The notes under the pieces: generated by a model
Databases searched by the model: none
The model's input: only the letters and a program-made list of their open reading frames with translations
What the model was told of the DNA's origin: nothing
Translations under genes and position numbers: made by a program
Source: Tanypteryx hageni
Lineage: Eukaryota; Arthropoda; Insecta; Odonata; Petaluridae
Direction of reading: 5' to 3'
Assembly: GCA_028673005.1 (NCBI GenBank)
Contig: CM054114.1
Location: forward strand, 18,909,137 to 18,973,136
Length of the DNA stretch: 64,000 nt
Shown here: positions 56,276 to 64,000 of the stretch, piece by piece
Layout: the number at the start of each line of letters is the position of its first letter
How positions within the stretch are numbered: position 1 is the stretch's first letter

Positions 56276-59200
56276 AGCCGAAATGCGCTTCCGGTCTTCC
56301 CAGACTTTTTTACGGATGTTGGAAAAGCGTAATTTTTCAATTTAGTTTCAGCCAATATGAAAACTCTTAAACCATTTCTGGAATATAAATCCTCATATAA
56401 ATAACTGGCTTAGTCTGTCGTAAGTCCGACGAACCGACGTGATTTATGATTTAGATAATAATTTAAAACATCTCGACTTCTCTCTTCAAAGTCATCGCTT
56501 TGGCAGGATAAAATTCCAGAAGATTACTTTCACGGGCATTATTCCGGTGAAAGAAACTGATCGCAAAAAGAGGATACACCCCCGAGATGGGGTTGCCAAG
56601 GCAATGTCAGTCGTACTATGGAACCCTTTTTAGAGCGACGCTTATTTTCTACGATCGAAGATGATTGATTTCGCATCGATGCAACAGATTGCGCCCATTT
56701 CTCTTCAGGGTGATTGGCAACAGAGATCCCTAAGTCGGACGCTTGATGTATCGCTTTGGTTTTTTCTCCCTTTCGGTCTTTTTTGGGGGAAAAAGTGTGC
56801 TTCAAAGCTGTTGTCACTCATGTCATTCTGGTTCTAATAAAACTATAATCCTTTCGACGATATCCACTGAATTACGCTGGTGGATCAAGGTGTACGGATT
56901 AATTCGATAACCGATACGGCCTGTAAAAATGATCAACGAGAGTCAAGTGTTGAAGTTTCATTCTTTGGGATAGCTTCTAGCATTAAATAACTTCAACGGC
57001 GGTATGTACACTACGTTATCAATCGCTGTCGAAACGTTTTTACTCAGTGCTTTTTTGTTTTAAAGGCACGAATGAATATATAATGATGTGACCATAATGT
57101 TACTTAATCATCCTGCGTTAGGATTTTATATTTTATCGCAACGTAATTTATAAATTTTTCCTGCTCAAAAATTTAAAAATTACTTTCTAATCCCCAATCT
57201 CCTGGTTAATGAACAAAGAAACTCATTCAGGAACTTACTGGTTATAGTTAAGCATCTGTTATCGTAATTGATTACCTAAGTGTGGTTTTTAATGGTATTG
57301 TGCGATTTTGAGAACGATTGTAACATTTTTGAGCTATGACTTGGAAATATTAGTGTTGTGCTTCGGATACAATCATCGGTAACACGCACGCGTATTCATC
57401 TTAACCTCAAATAGCAGTATCAACAGTCCTGGAAGTATTCAAGAATGAGTAAGCCTACTTGAAGTAAATCCTATAGACATCGCAGCCATACCCTTGAGCA
57501 GTTGATTCCAACTTAAAGGCGTGCGTTTCTTAAAGAGGACCTAATGAAGAGGCGTAGTATATTATCTGAAAAACATTCAGTTAAAGAATAAACTGCCTTA
57601 ACCTTTCAGAATGTCACCCATCAGGTATATACGACGAAAGTTTGATCACAAAATGTTTGTCATTCCCACATGGCGTATGGGATATCTATCAATTGTGACG
57701 CGTTCGCGGAGAAATTTGTAGTGGAATGTCATGACTCAGCCCTTTCACAAGAACCTTTAATCCCGTGAAAAAAATGATGGTCTGCCAGTTATGCTACAAG
57801 AAGCAGCAGCAATTTTAAAGAAAATACTTGGCTGTTCTTTCCTGTCTGGAATGTGACCAAATAAAGACAGGAGGCTGTATACACTGAGTCTTCAAGCTTG
57901 CTGCAAAAAGATCTGAATAAATAAGTGTTTATAAGCAAAAAACACGTGACCATTAACTTATTTGATTCATTAAAGAATTATCGAGCTCGTTTTCTAGCCG
58001 ATTAATGAATTAGAAATAATGTAACAAATATTGAAAAATTAAGTACTTGCCGTAGGTATCATCAATGGCTATCACAAGGATATTTTTCATTACCTTGTTA
58101 TGACTATTGTAGTGTTAACTTCTTTGATGATTTCTGAGAGATATCTGTTACAGATTCCTTGGAAATCAGTGTAGCAGAAATAGCATTACTGCATATATAA
58201 TTACTGGATTCGTTAAAATAACTATCCAGTCATCGATTTTGTCCTTTTATTAAAACATTTAGAATTGATAAGTAAACATGAAAGATTATATTTAGCACAA
58301 TAAAACAAAATAGTTGACGGTAAATTTAGAAAAAATTTTAAATTCACAGGCATATAAGCGTTTTTTATAATCTTTACTAAAAAGGTTATCGATGACTATT
58401 AGTTTCCGAATAAAATACAAAAATAAATTTAATTACACTTTGGTTCTATATTATATCTGATAACCCGTGTCTTTTATAAAATAAATTATATTATATGGTT
58501 TTCATGATTTAAGATAGTTAATTCAGGAAGAATAAGTTCATCTTAAATTAGTGAAAATGAAAACTTTTGATAGATACATATATTTAATCTACTACCGAAC
58601 CACCATAACTTCAAGAGTTCGTCTATGCCAACTTCTAATTATAGAAATTCAATTCAACGCATAAGAATACAAACGCAAAAGTATCTATGTTGAGTCGTAA
58701 AAAAATCGAGTTATCGAGGCTTGGCAGCACTTTCTGTCGTATGGTATTGAGTTGGAAAACCCAAATTTAACCTGAAACATATCTAATTTGCAGGGAAATT
58801 TGTTTTTTAGCATTTTAGCGTTCGTGCGTTACAGCATTTGTATTATGACACCTCTATGCTCGTAGAACAACACGATAATAACAAGGTTGGATGTCATTTA
58901 AACGAAATTATTACGTCTAATCGCTTATATGTGTTAACTTCTATTACCGGCATCTACGTGATACATCTTCCATGCTAGAAGAAATTGGTTGTTAGCAAGA
59001 GAGGGGCGAATCTCTTTCTCTTACCATATCCATCTTACACCCGCCTCTCTCGCGAGATTCCTATTCTCCCTTACCGACCTTCCTATCTCATCCACTGGCG
59101 CTTCCAGTTCCATCAACCCATCCACCCACCCGCAACTCGCCAGATACCCGTCTCTTGGCGTGTAATTCCATTATCTCTTCAGAACGGCTGGCGTCATTGA

Positions 59201-60365
59201 ACCCTCCTTCAGCGCCACCAATTACACTGTGGCGGAGGAGTACGTCAAGGCAAACGTCTAGGACCGATCCACTTTCTCCTCCATGCGCCTCCCATTAAGG
59301 AGGAAAATTAAGTACTTCGTGGGAGGGGATCAGTTAGGTTTACTTCAAGAAATTAGCGCTCGCGCCCTCAGGCACACGAATTACCATCCGGTTTCGTAAT
59401 TAAGAGGTTAAATCGAGATTCTATCACATTACATACATCTTTTCGCCATTTACCAAATTATTTTTGTTTCAATTTTTCTGTATCTTTATTTAATTATTTT
59501 TTTTGATCTTGATAAGGGAAAGAGATCCATTTGCATTATTGATGTTGTCATACGATTACGTTTTCCAATAATTTAGTATTTCCAGGCCATTACGTCGATT
59601 TGGAAGTACCATTACGCGCTCGCGACTCTGATTATACACAATCGTCAAGTTATATTATTAGATCAATGTTTTCATTGGTCTCAGATGTTTAAAAATGTTT
59701 CATCGAGTCAAATTTTCCTCCACCGTTGTGGATCAAGTCGACTGGTGCAGAAATATTTCTCTAAAGTGTACTACCAATAACTAACTTCAGCGGAAAATTC
59801 CGGAATTAACTTCACATGCCTTAATTAATTGGAAGTTGATTCAGTGCTGCTTCAGGGTACTTGGTCTCTATACCTCACTGGAGGAGAGTTGAGTCAATTT
59901 TGTTCGGAAATCAGTGCAAAATCATTGAGGTAAATTAGCACAAAAACGCCAAAACTAGAACATTAATGAATAAAATTATGTGGTTGTTCACTGATTATCA
60001 TCATCATAAGTAATATGTTCGTATAAAGGTCCGTGATGACTAATTTTATACTACCATAAAATACCTCAGATTGTCAACACTGCTGGCAATGGACATCGCC
60101 GAACAACTGGACCTCTAGATACCAATTCTCCTATTTTTACGACTATACTGTTTTAATTTCGAAGAATTGTATTAAAGAATAAATTTAAACGCACTTTATA
60201 AATGATTACATAAAACATTTATGAAGCAAAAGTGTAGGTAGAAGGTATACCTTCACGGGGCTTCGAAACACTTCCTCGGGATTATGCGATTTATACGCTC
60301 TTAATCCTTCGCTTCATGCTGAGGAATTTTCTTCCTACCGATATTCCTACGTTTGAGGAATCGAT
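56276..60365. other. No gene recognised
   Basis: Over 4 kb without a supported gene. Mainly AT-rich with a GC-richer block at 58985-59400 where a 71-codon Pro-rich frame is unrecognised. No clear terminal repeats or RNA genes seen. Confidence 0.4.
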
Positions 60366-60556
60366 ATCACGACTCCTGCGAACGTAGGATTTTTTTAAGG
60401 TCGCCCGACCCCGTTTGTGTAGATTGAGGAGACCTTCGGAAGGGACGTTAAGCCGTTGGCCCTCTTGGTGGTCTTCGTTCTTGCAATCCGGCTATTCATT
60501 GCACGACCTCTTAGATACCCATTGCGCGTAAGGAAGAGGTGAATCAGCAGGGAACA
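60366..60556 (+). mobile_element. tRNA-derived SINE, 5'-truncated
   Basis: Same family as 61145-61457. It starts at the B-box region, contains GGTCGCCCGACCCCGTTTGT, lacks part of the body hairpin region (GACCTTCGGAAGGGACGTTA), and ends with GAAGAGGTGAATCAGCAGGG. More diverged than the other two copies. Confidence 0.75.
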
Positions 60557-60867
60557 TAACACACAATCCCAAAATACGTAATAACTCACAGGAAAAGAAA
60601 AAAACCCGGTTTAAAAAAATTCAAAACGTAATGACACATTGGAAGAGATGAAAATTAAACAACGGAAAACCCGAGAAAAACTCAGACAAGAAAGAAAGCA
60701 CGCACGTGTTCGTGGCGACCTGATGAAGACGTGCGTCCTTGCCGTCGACCTTTGGAAGTGAGGCGGAGACAGGATGAGGGAGAGAAAACTTTCACCTTTC
60801 TCCCTGAAGGTCGGTGACTTCGACGAGCACTAAAATTTTTATGGTCTCACTATTCTGTGGATAGAGT
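60557..60867. other. No gene; weak Penelope/hammerhead-like motif
   Basis: CTGATGAAGACGTGCGTCC then GCCGTCGACC at about 60720-60752 resembles a hammerhead core (CTGATGA, stem, GAAA) in which GAAA has become GACC. Confidence 0.3.
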
Positions 60868-60990
60868 TAATGGTAGAGAGAGTGATGGAGAGTGAGAGAT
60901 GAATAGTGAAAGGGAGTGAGAGAGAGGGAGAAAAAGAGGAGAGATAGATATGTTTTTTAATAAGGCGAGATTGAGACTAATAAGTGTCTT
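60868..60990. repeat. Purine-rich repeat plus ATTGAGACTAA module
   Basis: GAGAG-rich run followed by AATAAGGCGAGATTGAGACT, the third instance of the module seen at 2462 and 2621. A 23-bp segment at 61018-61040 recurs inverted and exact at 62927-62949. Confidence 0.75.
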
Positions 60991-61144
60991 CGTCCCGTAT
61001 GCGGACAGAACCTCGAAACCCACAACCTCGAATGGACGGAACCTCCAAAGGACAGTTTCTCTAATTGACACACTGTACATAGATACTAATAAGTGAGATG
61101 TTATTAAAAATTATGCGTACTATGTATTTTCTTCCATATGTATA

Positions 61145-61457
61145 GGGGTGCCGGTGGTGTAGTGGTTAGGACGCTGCTACTCGCCTGATGCTTGAAAAAG
61201 TCATCGGGTACGAATCCTGCGCAAGTAGGATTTTTTCAAGGGCGCCCGGCCCCCTGTTTGTGTGGTTTGAGGAGACCGCGCAAATTCAGCTGTTCCGTCC
61301 TTCGGAAGGGACGTTAAGCCGTTGGCCCCCCTGGTGTTCTTCGTAAGAGCAGGCAAATGCCGGCACCGGGTTTCCCTCCTCCCTCCCCGGTTATTCATTG
61401 CACTACCTCTGAGAAACCCATTTGTGCTGTAAGAGAGGCGAATTGACTGGGCACTCA
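61145..61457 (+). mobile_element. tRNA-derived SINE, near full length
   Basis: The head GGGGTGCCGGTGGTGTAGTG with GTTAGGAC carries a box A-like motif, and GGGTACGAATCC is box B. The body has AGTAGGATTTTTTCAAGG, GGAGACCGCGCAAATTCAGC, a hairpin CGTCCTTCGGAAGGGACG, GTTAAGCCGTTGGCCC, and AATGCCGGCACCGGG. The tail GAGGCGAATTGACTGGGC leads into a CAAACAAACAAA stretch. Transcription would be by RNA polymerase III from the internal promoter, and mobilisation would depend on a LINE elsewhere. Reads on the minus strand as an open frame only by chance. Confidence 0.9.
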
Positions 61458-62926
61458 AACAAACAAATCCATATGTATATGACAATCCTTCTGTTAAGCA
61501 ATTTTTTTGTCATTTCTTTATTCATAGTTAGTCCCAACTAAATGTAGTTCTAGGAAAGTTTGAAGTGAAGTGCTTTGAGTGAAACGTTCGGATACCATTA
61601 AGTATTTCCGAGAGACTTTGCTATTTACTGGAGGGATACCTATTAATCTTTGCGACGGAAAAGAATTTTGACGCGCTGGCAGAAACGGATCACCAAACAA
61701 GTCCTCGGAGACTTACCTGATGACCCTTCGTGTCATCTGTGAGAAAAAATCTGGACTCGTGCCTGATGGCGGACTTTGAACAAGCAGAGAGTAAGGCCTT
61801 TATAGAAATATTCCCTAACACTGAAATGAGAGGTATTTTTTCCATTTCAAACTGTCATTGGCGGCAAATTCAAGGATCATCTGATCTAAGTACCTGTTTC
61901 CAAAGTATTGAAAATCGGGAGTTTTCCTTAAATGTACATACGAAAGATCTTTACGTTTGCATTGGTTCCCGTTAAATGTTATTCGAATATCTTATGATTG
62001 TGTATATTTAGTTCGCTGCAGATAATGAGTCCCAATTCGTTGATTCATGACCAATTAAGGGTGCCAGTATTTCGTGATATGATCAGGTACGCGTGGTTTG
62101 CTTCAGAACTGACAGAATTGTGAATGTATATTTTTCAGCAAGCTCTGTTAAAAATAACTGCGCCTATCAATCGATTTGATTAATAACCTGTCTCGTGGTG
62201 TAAGCTAGATCTTCGCTTTTCATGTTTCTATGATAACTACCATCCGAAACATTTTACGTCTTCAAATAATATCAATAAATAAATATATGCAACCATAATT
62301 TGCAATAAAGCATTAGTTTTCTATAAAACAGTGTTGAATATGTGTAATAAACGGATCGTGAGCAGTTATTATCATTTAATTTTTGTTGTTGATTCAAATT
62401 AAATTATTTTTTAACGTTGAGAAAAAATTTTCCGCTGTGCATAATTAGTGAAAATGTAATTATAAATCAAATAAACTTCCGGCAAATTGTAAAACCCAAA
62501 AAAATGAAAATATTAGAAAAAACCCGAATAATAAAAATTGAAAAGGGAAATTGCAAATGCTGGGATAGCTTCATCGACCGAGGATTTAGCCACCTAGCCC
62601 ACCGCTTGACCTTGACGATCACCCTCATAGTATGTTACATATTAGAACGCTCGCTAAATTTCATCGCGAATATCTCACGAATGCTTGAGAATCTTCTTGC
62701 TTTATCATTTTTTCATCACTACTACATTCTCCCCAAGTTTCAACCAAATCGGCGACTAACATTTCGTAAGGTTCCCTTGTATGTGAAAAACGATAGTATG
62801 TACGCGTGCCAAAACTGGAATCATTTCTGTTGTCATTTTTCTTTGAGGGAACAAATGAAGCCGTCCCATCATTTTTAAATGATGGGAAAAATAATAGTGT
62901 GTAACCGGCTTCAGTCGCTTTGTGAT
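61458..62926. other. No firm gene; long unrecognised frame and a repeat phrase
   Basis: A 153-codon plus-strand frame (62417-62878) is the longest non-transposon frame here but matches nothing known and ends in AT-rich repeat-like sequence. It contains CCAAGTTTCAACCAAATCGG at about 62731, a phrase of insect interspersed repeats, which argues against a gene. CCCATCATTT and AAATGATGGG at 62865-62886 form a 10-bp hairpin. Confidence 0.35.
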
Positions 62927-62995
62927 TCCGTCCATTCGAGGTTGTGGGTTCGAGATTGCGGGTTTCGAGGTTGTGGGTTTCAGAGTTCTGGACAC
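62927..62995 (+). repeat. Short tandem units rich in GAGGTTGTGGGTTTC
   Basis: Three to four units of about 17 nt (GAGGTTGTGGGTTC, GAGATTGCGGGTTTC, GAGGTTGTGGGTTTC). The first 23 bp match 61018-61040 in inverted orientation. Confidence 0.7.
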
Positions 62996-63064
62996 AAACC
63001 TCTCGTCCATCTAAACCTTTGTCATCTATATGTAATAAATTTGATATAAAACGAAAGAGGAAGA

Positions 63065-63490
63065 ATATTTGTGGAAAAAACTAAGGAGAAACTGACTAAA
63101 TGCACCTTAGAAAAAACCCCACCGTAGGAAAACACTTGCCTAAAAGTGGAAATAGTGGGGTGGAAAGGAAGATAGATAGATAAATGTCTTTATTTGGATG
63201 AAATTTAGACCATAAGGTCTACTGTTATATTTAGCGCTTTGTCAATGTTATGTTACATTATATTAAAATACATTAAATTACATCAAAATGATTAAGATGA
63301 TAAAAATACGAATACAGACAGACAGAGAGAGAGATAGATAGATAGGTACATACTCAGGGAAACTTCTGAGATATGCAACGTATTTGTGGGAAAACCTAGA
63401 AAGGACCTAACTTGGCCAACCTAGTAAACACCCACGCAGGAAAACACTCACGAAGTGAAGGGGGGATGGAAAAAACCTGCGAAAACCCTA
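63065..63490 (+). repeat. Two related copies about 315 bp apart
   Basis: TATTTGTGGAAAAAACTAAG (63066) and TATTTGTGGGAAAACCTAGA (63381) begin two segments of about 105 bp that share ACCTTAG or ACCTAGT, CCCACGCAGGAAAACACT-like and TGGAAA blocks. Between them lie GATA repeats and the diverged ATTTAGACCATAAGGTCT module at 63184-63225. Confidence 0.55.
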
Positions 63491-63779
63491 GATACATCAA
63501 AGAACAATAGGAACGATACAGTAACACAATAAAGTGAAAAATCAAATTATTATGTGTTAATATAGCAGGTTAAAACCTTAATAATAATAGTAATATTAAA
63601 CGAGAAAAATATTTAAGATAAAATGAATGAATAAGAGACCTATTTATCAATGGGAAAAATTAACAATATATGCCTACATAATAAATGCACACACAACAAT
63701 AATACTAAGAAAAAAGAGTTGCAGGAAATCTTACAATGTATGCACAATAGAATACAATTTATGCACAAAAGAATAAAAT
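63491..63779. other. No gene recognised
   Basis: AT-rich sequence. Confidence 0.5.
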
Positions 63780-63915
63780 AAGAAAGAGTAGGGGGTAGAG
63801 AGAAAAGGGGTGAGAGATAGAATGAGGAAGTGAGAGATTGATGGAGAGAGAAGAGGGGTGAGAGAGGGAGGGAGAGTGGGGAGAGAGTAGGGCGAGAGAG
63901 AGTGAGGGATAGGGC
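63780..63915. repeat. Purine-rich (GA) repeat
   Basis: Dense GAGAG/GGGAGA repeats near the right edge. The minus-strand Ser/Leu/Pro frame is an artefact. Confidence 0.9.
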
Positions 63916-64000
63916 AAAGATACTCGGTGGGGTATCGAGCGTACCATTACTATCCGAGACAGGCAGGCAGCACGCCTCAGGGGTGGGAGAGAGGCATTTC

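Noticed and set aside
61201..61485. 94-codon minus-strand open frame
   Set aside because: It lies entirely within the plus-strand SINE and repeats in the other SINE copies, so it is a by-product.
62417..62878. 153-codon frame as a real gene
   Set aside because: No recognised domain, AT-driven composition, and it runs through a phrase typical of interspersed repeats.
1..64000. CRISPR arrays, operons, ribosome-binding sites or other prokaryotic features
   Set aside because: Base composition, introns, SINEs and eukaryotic transposons show a nuclear animal genome. No spaced direct-repeat arrays were seen.

Overview
This window looks like non-coding, transposon-rich DNA from an animal nuclear genome, most likely an arthropod and probably an insect. 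The base composition is AT-rich, microsatellites of (TA)n, (GA)n and (GT)n are frequent, and the mobile-element families present (piggyBac, several hAT lineages including ZMYM1-like and ZBED5/GTF2IRD2-like, Penelope-like elements, tRNA-derived SINEs, foldback/MITE elements) are a typical arthropod mixture. I find no intact host protein gene. Every coding stretch I can recognise is a decayed transposable-element protein, apart from one remnant of an uncharacterised protein family and a few weak single-exon candidates. The species call is inference.

Layout. 0-13 kb: a MITE with long terminal inverted repeats at the left edge, a 218-bp near-perfect foldback element at 1.7 kb, purine-rich microsatellites, a hAT-type non-autonomous remnant at 3 kb, then two decayed ZMYM1-like hAT transposases (8.7-9.3 and 9.9-11.5 kb), the second interrupted by a 325-bp MITE. 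13-29 kb: an orphan protein remnant on the minus strand, a hAT MITE (14.8-15.3 kb), a tRNA-like sequence (19.3 kb), a foldback element (23.2-23.8 kb), degenerate tandem repeats (25 kb) and an inverted repeat bracketed by (TA)n (26.7-27.1 kb). 29.8-32.5 kb: a complete but dead hAT element with terminal repeats and 8-bp target duplication. 33-39 kb: a foldback, a large head-to-head inverted repeat whose spacer holds an exact histone-type 3' stem-loop, and a probable solo LTR. 39-45 kb: hAT MITEs, a minus-strand SINE and dispersed repeats. 45.9-46.7 kb: a Penelope-like remnant (reverse transcriptase YVDD box followed by a GIY-YIG domain). 47.8-50.3 kb: a nearly full-length piggyBac element with TTAA target sites, terminal repeats, a probable 5' intron and a broken transposase. 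51-54.5 kb: more MITEs, a second piggyBac C-terminus and a minus-strand Penelope-like GIY-YIG fragment. 55.6-56.3 kb: a 354-bp tandem duplication. 60-64 kb: two plus-strand SINEs (one nearly full length) and purine-rich repeats.

The genes do not form a pathway. What can be read is insertion history: nested elements, paired dispersed modules and inverted duplications. The observations most worth following up are the histone-type stem-loop inside the inverted repeat, the (TA)n-bracketed inverted repeat with a hammerhead-like core, the well-bounded piggyBac and hAT elements, and the orphan protein remnant at 13 kb. All alignments were done by eye, so identities are approximate.
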